Positions 1 through 7,355 of a stretch of 64,000 nt of DNA are shown one piece after another. The notes under the pieces were generated by a model. That model was not told where the DNA came from. It searched no databases and worked only from the letters and a program-made list of their open reading frames with translations. Source of the DNA: an uncultured Clostridia bacterium (GTDB taxonomy: Bacteria > Bacillota > Clostridia > Christensenellales > CAG-314); the NCBI GenBank assembly GCA_947629985.1, contig CANRFV010000005.1:1-64000 (forward strand), written 5' to 3'. The position numbers and the translations under genes were made by a program. Numbering within the stretch: position 1 is the first letter of the stretch; every line of letters begins with the position of its first letter.

Positions 1-200
1 GGCTCGGCTTCGGTGCGAGTTTCGCCGCAACGCAAGCACGTGTACGTGCGTACGCCCTCGGTTGTGCAAGTTGCCGGTGTTGTTATTTGGCTGGGACCGT
101 ACAGGTGCCCGTCTGCGCACTGGTTGTTACAAGCAGCAAGAGCGCATACCAAAGTAGAAACCAGCAAAATTGCGAACAAAATTTTGAAAGATTTCTTCAT
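1..200 (-). CDS. Cys-repeat surface lipoprotein, N-terminal part (runs off the left edge)
   Basis: Only the first 66 codons are present. The start is an ATG at 198-200, preceded by an AGGAGA ribosome binding site 8 nt upstream. The product begins with two lysines and a hydrophobic stretch ending in the lipobox L-A-A-C, so Cys24 would be lipidated and the protein exported and anchored in the membrane. The mature part starts CNNQCADGHLY and continues with one unit of the type PTC...G.RTYTC.xCGETRTE. The same opening is found in the proteins ending at 2262, 39061 and 50084, and in all four the lipobox Cys is residue 24. It is closest to the protein starting at 50084, which also has CADGHLY after the lipobox. 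The function of the Cys repeats is unknown; metal binding or disulphide-stapled folds are both possible. Confidence 0.85.
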   Translation of the reverse strand, partial: MKKSFKILFAILLVSTLVCALAACNNQCADGHLYGPSQITTPATCTTEGVRTYTCLRCGETRTEAE

Positions 201-333
201 AGTAAATTCTCCTTTTAATTGCGAAAAATATCCAAACAAGGCGCCGATTGAGTCGGCTGCCTTTTGTAGGCGGGGGACCCCGAACAACTTGCCTATACGT
301 AAAACGGCAAAATTCGGGCACTAATATACATAT
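201..333 (-). promoter_or_regulatory. Structured 5' leader of the lipoprotein gene at 1-200
   Basis: On the minus strand the leader holds two clear hairpins. One closes with TAGGC/GCCTA around an inner CGGGG/CCCCG. The second is a nested stem, AAGGC/GCCTT around GCCGA/TCGGC with loop CTCAA, about 45 nt before the start codon. I could not match it to a riboswitch class. It may be an attenuator or a translation-control structure. Confidence 0.4.
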
Positions 334-339
334 ATCAAT

Positions 340-368
340 ATTTTACTAAAATGACAACGACGTGTCAA
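340..368 (-). promoter_or_regulatory. Sigma-A promoter of the lipoprotein gene at 1-200
   Basis: Read on the minus strand, TTGACA (363-368) and TAAAAT (340-345) are separated by exactly 17 bp. The transcript would carry a leader of about 135 nt. Confidence 0.7.
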
Positions 369-410
369 TACCTTTTTACAAAAAAAACGAAAATTGTGAC
401 AAATTTTTGC

Positions 411-500
411 GCAAGCGCGTAAGTGAGATTGTTTGCTGCGCAAACAGTTGCGGCGTTGTTTATTTGAACAGTTTATGCAATAAAAAAATAATTGCCGAGA
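411..500. repeat. Dispersed repeat related to the centre of the 62256-62690 hairpin array
   Basis: Bases 411-454 are identical to 62434-62477 (44 of 44), and similarity continues through an AT-rich tail to about 500 / 62525. It contains the linker AGTGAGATT followed by the hairpin GTTTGCTGCGCAAAC. It lies between two lipoprotein genes and codes for nothing I can see. Confidence 0.75.
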
Positions 501-539
501 GATAATATCTTATGACAATATTTATTTACAATAAAGTCT

Positions 540-581
540 AAAAAAGATACGCCGAACCACGTAACTCGGGGTTCGGCGTAT
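540..581 (-). terminator. Rho-independent terminator of the lipoprotein gene at 649-2262
   Basis: A 12-bp perfect stem (547-558 with 570-581, sequence ATACGCCGAACC and its complement) with a short loop is followed on the minus strand by a run of six T. It lies 70 bp beyond the stop codon. Confidence 0.85.
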
Positions 582-648
582 GCGTTAAACTAAAATGTAC
601 GTTGAGATAGTATATTGCACTATTGCATTGCACGATCGAAGCGCAATC

Positions 649-2262
649 TTAAACTGCACTAAATGTTACAGTGCGAGCGGAAATATCAATCGTGATCTTT
701 AACGTGCAAGCGGAATTTACTTTGAAGTTGTGGTCGTTTGTACCGTCGTCTACAACTCCGCCGCCGCTGAATTGACAACTGTAACCGTTGGCATTCATTT
801 GTCCGTCCCAATCGGGATTGTTGAGTTTGATCTTGAATGTGTCGCCTGCCGCAAAATTGAAGGTAAGTTCGTATTTGCTGCCGCCTACATTGTTGAATAT
901 ACGCAAGGAACTTGTTGTTGTGGCAGCCCAATCGCCCGCGCCTACCAAGATCCACTCGTCGGACTTGACAGCCTTGCCGCCGAGAGCGGTTACGTAAATG
1001 TCTACTTTGGAAGTGCTGACGTTAAGGCGAATTTCCGCCGTGCAGCCTTCGTAAGTAATACAGAAGTTGCCTTCGCTGCTGGTAACAAGGTCGCTGACCT
1101 GCGTAACGCCGGAAGCGAACGTTACGGTACCGAGAGAATCGTAACCGAAAGTAGAATTATCGTCCCAACCGTCCGCATTGTTTTTTATTTTGAAGGTTTC
1201 GAACGCGGTAAAGGTGTGCGTTACTGAGAATACGTTGGGATCGGACGTGGGAAGCAACACCTGTTCGGCGTCTTCGGACGTTTGATTCCAACTGAACGCG
1301 GAACCGGTAAGGATATATTGTCCGCCTTCTACAACAACGGGCTTTTTGTACGGGAGTGTGGCACCGCCGAACAAAGCGACGGTTTCGTCCATATCGAGAG
1401 TAAATTTGGCTTCGGTCTCAAAGCCGTTGACAACTTCGCCCGATTTGCCGTATTCGATGTGATCGGCTGTCCAATCGAACGTTGTGCCGGACATAAGAAC
1501 TACCTTGTAACTGTATTCCTTAAACGGAGCAACGGTAAGCGTTACGGAGAATGTTACGCCGTCGGCAGCGCCCGTCATTTGCTTGGCTGCCGCCCAATCG
1601 TCATCCGTGTCGCCGGCAAATGTGCCTGCAAGCCATACGGTGTAGCCTTCAGGCGCTTCGCTGAACTTGGTGGTAAAGGTTACTTCGATTGTTTGAGCGG
1701 CACCCTTTTCGATGCTTACAAGGGGATTCTTTTGCGCGTCGAAATATCTTTTGCATACGGAGCATTGATAATGCGCTACTTCCGTGGCGGTTTCGCCAAC
1801 GAGTTTACCATAGGTGTGTTCGCCCGTGGCGGGAATATCTTCCGTCTTGGTGGCGCTGCAAGCCGTGCAGGTGTAGGTTTTTACGCCCTTGTTACCGCAT
1901 GTTGCGGCTGTGGTTATTTGACCGTCATCCCAAGAGTGTTGTCCCGTTGCGGCAACGTCTTCGGTTTTGGTTTCGCCGCAGACGGTGCAGGTAAGTGTGC
2001 GTTTGCCGGCAGTATTGCAGGTGGGAGCGGGATTTAATTGACCGTCATCCCAAGTGTGCTCGCCCGTGGCGGCAATTTTTTCCGTTTTGGTTTCGCCGCA
2101 CTTTGCGCAAGTGTAGGTTCTTACGCCTTCGTCCTTGCAGGTGGGCGCTTTGGTAACGTCGCCATTACCCCAAACGTGGTCGCATGTGTTGCACGCGGTA
2201 AGGGTAAAGAGAGAAGCGATTACCATTACAACAGCCAAAACAATTGTAAATGTCTTTTTCAT
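649..2262 (-). CDS. Cys-repeat lipoprotein with glucan-binding-like C-terminal domains
   Basis: A 537-residue exported lipoprotein with lipobox L-T-A-C and Cys24 as the lipidation site. Residues about 25-180 carry three near-identical units of about 35 residues (PTC..G.RTYTCxxCGETKTE.IAATGEHTWDDG) and a fourth, degenerate one (HYQCSVCKRYFDA). The rest is three beta-rich modules at roughly 190-300, 310-425 and 440-537. The first has the W-L-A-G-T-F and W-x-x-A-x-Q-M pattern seen in starch-binding modules; the others (VLLPTSDPNVFSV, FKIK.N..GWD) resemble SusE/SusF-like glucan-binding repeats. That suggests an alpha-glucan-binding surface protein, consistent with the glycogen/maltodextrin genes at 52946-60558. 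No catalytic domain is visible, and the carbohydrate assignment is inference from pattern only. The ATG is preceded by AAAAGGAGAAA. Confidence 0.8.
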   Translation of the reverse strand: MKKTFTIVLAVVMVIASLFTLTACNTCDHVWGNGDVTKAPTCKDEGVRTYTCAKCGETKTEKIAATGEHTWDDGQLNPAPTCNTAGKRTLTCTVCGETKTEDVAATGQHSWDDGQITTAATCGNKGVKTYTCTACSATKTEDIPATGEHTYGKLVGETATEVAHYQCSVCKRYFDAQKNPLVSIEKGAAQTIEVTFTTKFSEAPEGYTVWLAGTFAGDTDDDWAAAKQMTGAADGVTFSVTLTVAPFKEYSYKVVLMSGTTFDWTADHIEYGKSGEVVNGFETEAKFTLDMDETVALFGGATLPYKKPVVVEGGQYILTGSAFSWNQTSEDAEQVLLPTSDPNVFSVTHTFTAFETFKIKNNADGWDDNSTFGYDSLGTVTFASGVTQVSDLVTSSEGNFCITYEGCTAEIRLNVSTSKVDIYVTALGGKAVKSDEWILVGAGDWAATTTSSLRIFNNVGGSKYELTFNFAAGDTFKIKLNNPDWDGQMNANGYSCQFSGGGVVDDGTNDHNFKVNSACTLKITIDISARTVTFSAV

Positions 2263-2415
2263 AATTTTCTCCTTTTAATTTTCAAATATATGCCGATATG
2301 CCGCAAAAGGCAACTCGGCGAGCGTATCCTGAGACTTTTGTGCGTACTCAAAACGGAATTACGGCTGTGCCTTTTAAGCCAAAGTCAAAGGAAATGGAGC
2401 GATGAGCGACAGAAT
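2263..2415 (-). promoter_or_regulatory. Leader of the lipoprotein gene at 649-2262, possible structured RNA
   Basis: On the minus strand, 2305-2375 starts AAAAGGCA and ends GTTGCCTTTT, giving a closing stem. It contains ACGCACAAAAG and then GCCGAGTTGCC. This order partly recalls the GEMM/c-di-GMP-I riboswitch layout (GGCA, ACGCAAAG, GCCGGGTTGCC), but the internal P2 helix is not convincing. I found no good promoter between this leader and the upstream gene. Confidence 0.25.
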
Positions 2416-3516
2416 TTAGGGCAGCCCGATATCCGTTTTTCCATTTGAGGTTGGCTTATCTTTTGATATATCTGCACTTTTGTGCTGCCCAAAATAATCA
2501 TCCCATTTCAGCATTAAATCAAAATCGCCTTCGACGGAATATAGATGTTTCATCAAAGCGGCTGAACCTTCTATTTCTCCGGCAGCAATCGATTGCCATA
2601 CAGAAAAAGGCGTATGAATGACAGTTGTTGGTTTTTCACTAAACTGTTCTACTACGCGGCTCTCCGTTTTCCCCAGGATAATGCGATAACGCTTCCCGAT
2701 ATCGGTATAATCCATATCCAAAATTATATCTGTTCCGGGATACGCTGCCGGATTGTAAAGTGCAGCCATTTGTTTGGTAAAGGTCAGTGAAACATCTTCT
2801 TTTTCGCCTGTTTGTTTGATACCCCAGCTTGCGTCTGCCATACGCTCAAAAACATCTCTCGGAAACAGCAATTCTTGCAGTTTTGCGTTTGTTTCTTCTT
2901 TGATTCCGCCGAAAGCATACTCCCGACCCGCCTGCTGAACGACGGCAAGATATTCGTCTGTGCGGTTAGATAATTCCGGCACTCTGAAAAGTTCACCTTC
3001 TCCGCAAAATAAAGTGGTATAGTTTCCTTTTCCGCAAATCCTGTCAAATTGCGCCGTTACACTATCGTAATTCGAATTTGCTGTATAAAATCCGCAGGTG
3101 GAGATTAAAACGGTTTTCTTTCCGCTCATATCATATCTGGCAGGGTGCCCACCGCTTTCTGCATGGGAATTCATAAAAGGCAGCGATAGAGGAAGCTGTC
3201 GGTCGATAAATGTTTTTAATTTCCCCGGCAAGCTGAAAAAATACAAAGGGAAACTCCAAATTGTCAGGTCAGCCCACAACAACTTTTCAAGGGCTGACGG
3301 CATATCATCGTGAATGCAGCATTGCCCGGGTGTAGTTTTCCAGCAGGAAAAACACCCAAGGCAGGGGTTAATATCCATTTGCGAAATATGAAGTATTTCG
3401 ATTGCGGGCGAGCAGTCTTCTTGTGAATTGCAGACCCCGGCTAAAAAGGCGTTGGTGAGCCTTAGTGTGTTACTGCGCTCCCCTTTTGGACTTCCGTTGA
3501 TTACAAGAATATTCAT
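2416..3516 (-). CDS. Flavodoxin-fold NAD(P)H-dependent FMN oxidoreductase with SCP2-like C-terminus
   Basis: A 366-residue protein. Residues 1-200 form an NADPH-dependent FMN reductase/flavodoxin-like domain: it opens MNILVINGSPKGERSNT (the FMN phosphate loop) and has a Cys-rich CLGCFSCWK region and the WSFPLYFFSLPGKLKTFIDR stretch typical of the family. Residues about 255-345 (YRIILGKTESRVV...GEIEGSAALMKHLYSVEGD) look like an SCP2/sterol-carrier-type domain; this pairing is known in clostridial flavoproteins. The substrate is unknown. The start ATG has AGGAGG 8 nt upstream and a consensus promoter. Codon use is less GCG/CGC-rich than in neighbouring genes, which may reflect recent acquisition. 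Confidence 0.8.
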   Translation of the reverse strand: MNILVINGSPKGERSNTLRLTNAFLAGVCNSQEDCSPAIEILHISQMDINPCLGCFSCWKTTPGQCCIHDDMPSALEKLLWADLTIWSFPLYFFSLPGKLKTFIDRQLPLSLPFMNSHAESGGHPARYDMSGKKTVLISTCGFYTANSNYDSVTAQFDRICGKGNYTTLFCGEGELFRVPELSNRTDEYLAVVQQAGREYAFGGIKEETNAKLQELLFPRDVFERMADASWGIKQTGEKEDVSLTFTKQMAALYNPAAYPGTDIILDMDYTDIGKRYRIILGKTESRVVEQFSEKPTTVIHTPFSVWQSIAAGEIEGSAALMKHLYSVEGDFDLMLKWDDYFGQHKSADISKDKPTSNGKTDIGLP

Positions 3517-3593
3517 TGTTGCGCCTCCTGCATATTTTCCAGAAGATGAATACAGCTTTCCGACCAGTCAACATATAAAAAACATACAAGAGA

Positions 3594-3622
3594 ATTTTAC
3601 TAAATTGCACAAACAATGTCAA
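3594..3622 (-). promoter_or_regulatory. Sigma-A promoter of the flavodoxin-fold gene
   Basis: On the minus strand TTGACA (3617-3622), a 17-bp spacer and TAAAAT (3594-3599). The flanks GGTATTGACA and TTTAGTAAAAT are also shared with the promoter at 340-368. Confidence 0.75.
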
Positions 3623-3867
3623 TACCGAATTGAAAATTTGTTGGTTGATTTGTTAAGATTTTTTTAAGCGAACGCACCCTTGCGCACGCAATTGCGCGCA
3701 TTACCGCCACTTTGCGCAGTACCTTTACTGCGCGCGCCCGAACGCACAATATACCGCGCGGAGAACAAAACGAGCGCGCAGACATAACGCCGAACCCAAG
3801 CAAACTCGCAAATATAACGTCCGTCGCACCGCTACGCAAACCGCCTGTTTGCACAAAATATTCGCTA
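3623..3867. other. Divergent intergenic region without a gene
   Basis: About 245 bp between the divergent promoters of the flavodoxin-fold and recombinase genes. It is rich in GCGC tetramers, with no credible reading frame, repeat or terminator found. Confidence 0.5.
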
Positions 3868-3897
3868 ATGACAAAGCGCGCGCAAATACATTATAAT
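3868..3897 (+). promoter_or_regulatory. Promoter of the tyrosine recombinase gene
   Basis: ATGACA (3868-3873, one mismatch to consensus), an 18-bp spacer and a perfect TATAAT (3892-3897). Confidence 0.65.
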
Positions 3898-3916
3898 TTG
3901 TTGTAATTTACAACAA
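3898..3916. promoter_or_regulatory. Perfect palindrome abutting the recombinase -10 box (candidate operator)
   Basis: TTGTTGTAA-T-TTACAACAA: two perfect 9-bp arms around one base. It starts directly after the -10 hexamer and so covers the transcription start, the classic place for a repressor site. It could also be a hairpin in the 5' end of the mRNA just before the AAGGAG site. Confidence 0.5.
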
Positions 3917-3928
3917 GGAGATAAAACT

Positions 3929-4879
3929 ATGAAACAAGCGAAACAAAGCAAAAGCGCACGCATAAAAACCGACGAATTTGTTGCATATTGCAGGGCGACA
4001 AAAAATTTGAGCGACAAAACGGTTGCCGCATACAAGCAGGACCTTAACGATTTTGACAAATACGTGCAACGCACGGGCAAAGCGGACGTTATGCTGTACG
4101 TGGGCGAAATGATGGAATCGGGGCGCAAAACGTCCACGGTAAAAAGGCACATTGCCACGCTTACGCAATACTACAAGTACCTTTACAAAAACAACAAGCC
4201 CGCAAACCCGATGCTCGAATGGGAGTTCAAACTGAAAACGGAAAAAGTTTTGCCGCGCACCATTACCGTAAACGAAGTAAAACGTCTGCTTGCGGCGCTG
4301 TACAAGGCAAAAAACCGCGCCAAAACGCCTTTTGCGCAATTTGAAGCCGCGCGCGATCTGGCTATGATAGATTTGCTGTGTTCTACCGGAATACGCATAG
4401 GCGAAGCCGCCGCGCTTACGTACGACGACGTAAATTTGCAGTCGCGCATTGTGCTGATACACGGCAAGGGCAAAAAAGAGCGGTTGATATACCTATCCTG
4501 CGCGGAAACGGTAAACAACCTGCGGCAATGGCTTAAAATACGCGTAAAACTGCGCACAACGCACAATTTTGTGTTTGTAAACCGCGCTTGGCGCCCCATT
4601 TCGATACACGGCATAGAAGATATTTTTGCAAAGTACCGCCGCGCCGCGCACATCAATTGCAACGCGACGCCGCACTACCTGCGCCACACTTTTGCCACAA
4701 ATTTGCTGGCAAACGGGTCGGACCTTAGGAGCGTGCAGGAAATATTGGGGCACAGCAACGTGGCGGTTACCGAACGGTACACCGAAGTTACTGCCACGCG
4801 CAAAATAAAGGTGCTTAAAAAATACAACTACCGCAACGCGCTGCTGAACGAACCGTCGGAATATCTGACGAGCGACTAA
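3929..4879 (+). CDS. XerC/XerD-type tyrosine recombinase
   Basis: A 316-residue site-specific recombinase of the phage-integrase family. The N-terminal SAM-like core-binding domain spans about residues 12-95 and the catalytic domain about 108-300. The catalytic set is complete: R156 (TGIR), K180 (HGKGKKER), H249 and R252 (PHYLRH), H275 (LGH) and nucleophile Y284 (TERY). The length is that of XerC/XerD. It stands alone between convergent and divergent neighbours, with no phage or transposon genes near it, so it may be a chromosome-dimer resolvase or an invertase. I saw no dif-like site or invertible segment beside it. The start ATG has AAGGAG upstream, and a palindrome covers the likely transcription start. 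Confidence 0.9.
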   Translation: MKQAKQSKSARIKTDEFVAYCRATKNLSDKTVAAYKQDLNDFDKYVQRTGKADVMLYVGEMMESGRKTSTVKRHIATLTQYYKYLYKNNKPANPMLEWEFKLKTEKVLPRTITVNEVKRLLAALYKAKNRAKTPFAQFEAARDLAMIDLLCSTGIRIGEAAALTYDDVNLQSRIVLIHGKGKKERLIYLSCAETVNNLRQWLKIRVKLRTTHNFVFVNRAWRPISIHGIEDIFAKYRRAAHINCNATPHYLRHTFATNLLANGSDLRSVQEILGHSNVAVTERYTEVTATRKIKVLKKYNYRNALLNEPSEYLTSD

Positions 4880-5030
4880 AACACAATTGCGCGCGGGGAG
4901 AACGCGCTTGCCGCCGCTACACCCACCGCATTTGCCGATTTGCCCGACAGACAAGCAACGATATTGCCCGTTTGCCTTGTAGGAACAAACGCGCAAACCG
5001 ATACGACCGTACACGCAAACGCAATTGCGT

Positions 5031-5039
5031 GGGGGGGGG
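5031..5039. repeat. Homopolymer tract of nine G
   Basis: A G9 run in the convergent space between the recombinase and lysS. It is outside any gene or promoter, so a switching role is unlikely here. Confidence 0.6.
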
Positions 5040-5048
5040 ACAAAAGAT

Positions 5049-5083
5049 GCAAAAAATGCCGCAGACGTAAAAAATCTGCGGCA
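5049..5083 (-). terminator. Rho-independent terminator of greA-lysS
   Basis: TGCCGCAGA/TCTGCGGCA stem (5057-5065 with 5075-5083) followed on the minus strand by six T. It lies just beyond the lysS stop codon. Confidence 0.85.
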
Positions 5084-5100
5084 AAAATTATGCAAAAAAA

Positions 5101-6615
5101 TCAGTCTAACGGCTTCATTGTGGGGAACAGCAACACGTCGCGAATGGATTGGTTGTTGGTAAACAGCATTACCATTCTGTCGATACCTATGCCCAAACCG
5201 CCCGTCGGCGGCATACCGTACTGCAACGCGGTAATAAAGTCCGTATCCATAGCGTGCGCTTCGTCGTCGCCCTGAGCCTTTGCCGCAACTTGCGCCGCAA
5301 AACGCTCGTATTGATCGATGGGATCGTTAAGTTCCGAAAAAGCGTTGCCCATTTCACTGCAATTGATAAAGAACTCGAACCGCTCCGTAAGGCGCGGATC
5401 GGTAGGCTTCTTTTTGGCAAGGGGGCTTACTTCTACAGGGTAATCGTAAATGAACGTGGGCTGAACAAGTTGCTTTTCGACAAATGCGTCGAACATCTCG
5501 TACAGCGCGTTGCCCCAAGTTTGTTTGCCCGCGGCAAGTTGAATACCCTTTTGCGCGCAAAGTTCCACCGCTTGCTCGGCGTTGAGAGCGTTGAAATCCA
5601 CGCCCGTGTATTTGAGCACGGCCTGTATCATACTTAGCGACGACCAATTGTCAAGGTCGATTGTAACGTCGCCGTACGGCAACAAACGCGTGCCGAGAAC
5701 TTTGTCCGCACAGTGGCAAAACAAACCGCGCGCAATGTCCATCATTCCGTGGAAATCGGTGTACGCCTGGTAAAGTTCGATGGTGGTAAATTCCGGATTG
5801 TGTCGTAGGTCCATACCTTCGTTGCGGAACTGCCGACCTATTTCGTACACGCGCTCGAAACCGCCCACGATAAGACGTTTCAGGTGCAGTTCGGTTGCAA
5901 TGCGCATATACATATCGATATCAAGCGTGTTGTGATGCGTTACAAACGGACGCGCATTGGCGCCGCCCGCAATTGTGTTGAGAATGGGCGTTTCCACTTC
6001 GAGAAAGCCGAGATTGTCCAAATACTCGCGTATTGCCTTGATAATGCCCGAACGCAACACAAACGTGCGCTTTACTTCGGGGTTGGCAATAAGATCGACA
6101 TAACGCTGACGGTAACGCGTTTCCACGTCCTTTAAGCCGTGGAACTTTTCCGGCAGGGGCAACAGCGACTTGGACAACAGCGTTACGCTGTGCAATTTTA
6201 CCGAAATTTCGCCCATATGGGTGCGGAAAACTTCGCCTTCGCCGCCGATAATGTCGCCGATATCCCAACTTTTGAACCGCTGATAGGTTTCGTCGCCCAC
6301 TTCGTCGCGCTTGACGTACAGTTGCAAACTGCCGTCGCCGTCCAAAATGTGGCAAAAACTTGCCTTGCCCATTATGCGGCGCGACGTCATTCTGCCCGCA
6401 ACCGACACTATTTGCGGCTGATATTCTTCGCCTTCGGCATGGTCTACGTACTGCTGTAATACCTGTACGGACGAATGGGTTTTGTTAAATTTGGTAATTT
6501 CGTACGGATTGGCGCCTTCTTCGATAAGTTTGGCAAGTTTTTCGCGGCGGATACGCAATATTTCGTTGAGATCCTGCTGCTCGGTTTGTACTTCGGGAAT
6601 GTTGTCTTGACTCAT
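5101..6615 (-). CDS. lysS: Lysyl-tRNA synthetase, class II
   Basis: A 504-residue cytoplasmic enzyme that charges tRNA-Lys with lysine using ATP. The N-terminal OB-fold anticodon-binding domain covers about residues 60-165. The class II core follows: motif 1 (FLEVETPILNTIAGGANARPF begins it), motif 2 (ERVYEIGRQFRNEGMDLRHNPEF region) and motif 3 (GLGIGIDRMVML). The length matches bacterial LysS. The ATG has AAGGAG 6 nt upstream. The gene lies 17 bp after greA and is probably cotranscribed with it, an order common in Firmicutes. Confidence 0.97.
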   Translation of the reverse strand: MSQDNIPEVQTEQQDLNEILRIRREKLAKLIEEGANPYEITKFNKTHSSVQVLQQYVDHAEGEEYQPQIVSVAGRMTSRRIMGKASFCHILDGDGSLQLYVKRDEVGDETYQRFKSWDIGDIIGGEGEVFRTHMGEISVKLHSVTLLSKSLLPLPEKFHGLKDVETRYRQRYVDLIANPEVKRTFVLRSGIIKAIREYLDNLGFLEVETPILNTIAGGANARPFVTHHNTLDIDMYMRIATELHLKRLIVGGFERVYEIGRQFRNEGMDLRHNPEFTTIELYQAYTDFHGMMDIARGLFCHCADKVLGTRLLPYGDVTIDLDNWSSLSMIQAVLKYTGVDFNALNAEQAVELCAQKGIQLAAGKQTWGNALYEMFDAFVEKQLVQPTFIYDYPVEVSPLAKKKPTDPRLTERFEFFINCSEMGNAFSELNDPIDQYERFAAQVAAKAQGDDEAHAMDTDFITALQYGMPPTGGLGIGIDRMVMLFTNNQSIRDVLLFPTMKPLD

Positions 6616-6632
6616 ACTTGCTCCTTGCGGCG

Positions 6633-7082
6633 TTATCTTTCTACTTTAAGCACGGCAAGCAACTTGGTTTTGCCGTTGGGCAGCGCAACCTGCACCGTTT
6701 GCCCTTCCTGCGCCTTGATGAGCGCGGAACCTACGGGAGATTCGTCGCTGATACGTCCCACTTTGAGATCGGCTTCCGCCGTGCCCACTATCGTGTACGT
6801 TTTGGCGGGTTGCTGTACGCCGTCCACTATTTCGGCGCAGGTTACGGTAATTTCGTGAATGATCTTTACCATACGTAACTGCGCTTCGATCTCGGCAATT
6901 TCGCCTTCCATTTCCGCCTGCGCTTTACGGGCGGCGTCGTACTCGGCGTTTTCGGACAAATCGCCGAACCCGCGCGCGGTTTTGATCTCTTCCGCAATTT
7001 CGGCACGGCGAACGGATTTGAGATAATCCAGACGCTCTTCCAACTCTTTGCGACCTGCTTCTGTCAATTGAACTTCGGGCAT
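6633..7082 (-). CDS. greA: Transcription elongation factor GreA
   Basis: A 149-residue protein that enters the RNA polymerase secondary channel and stimulates cleavage of backtracked RNA. The N-terminal coiled coil carries the acidic tip motif DLSENAEYDAAR needed for cleavage, and the C-terminal FKBP-like domain ends in the family pattern. It is slightly shorter than the usual 157-160 residues. The start ATG has AAGGAG 7 nt upstream. It is first in a two-gene operon with lysS, behind a consensus promoter. Confidence 0.95.
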   Translation of the reverse strand: MPEVQLTEAGRKELEERLDYLKSVRRAEIAEEIKTARGFGDLSENAEYDAARKAQAEMEGEIAEIEAQLRMVKIIHEITVTCAEIVDGVQQPAKTYTIVGTAEADLKVGRISDESPVGSALIKAQEGQTVQVALPNGKTKLLAVLKVER

Positions 7083-7167
7083 AATTAACTCCTTTTACGC
7101 ACAAAACAACCTAAAAGCAACGGCGGCTTTTAAGTTGAATTGCAATAATGATAAAATTTGTATAGTA

Positions 7168-7196
7168 ATTGTACTATAAATGTGCAAAAGTGTCAA
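7168..7196 (-). promoter_or_regulatory. Sigma-A promoter of greA-lysS
   Basis: On the minus strand TTGACA (7191-7196), 17 bp and TACAAT (7168-7173), about 85 bp before the greA start. Confidence 0.75.
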
Positions 7197-7355
7197 GTGC
7201 AACAAACGGCATATTTTGACGTTTAATGTGCCGCAAGCGCATGCAATAACGCGCAAAACGGCAATAAATCGGGCGCGTTGCCGCACGCAAAATTCGAGTA
7301 AACCCACGCGCCGCGCGCACAAAATACGCGTATGCGCGCAGATATCGGCGCAAAA

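Noticed and set aside
3517-3928. Invertible promoter controlled by the neighbouring recombinase
   Set aside because: No pair of matching inverted repeats flanks either divergent promoter.
4980-5040. G9 tract at 5031-5039 as a phase-variation switch
   Set aside because: It lies between convergent genes beyond the lysS terminator, so slippage would not change a promoter or frame.
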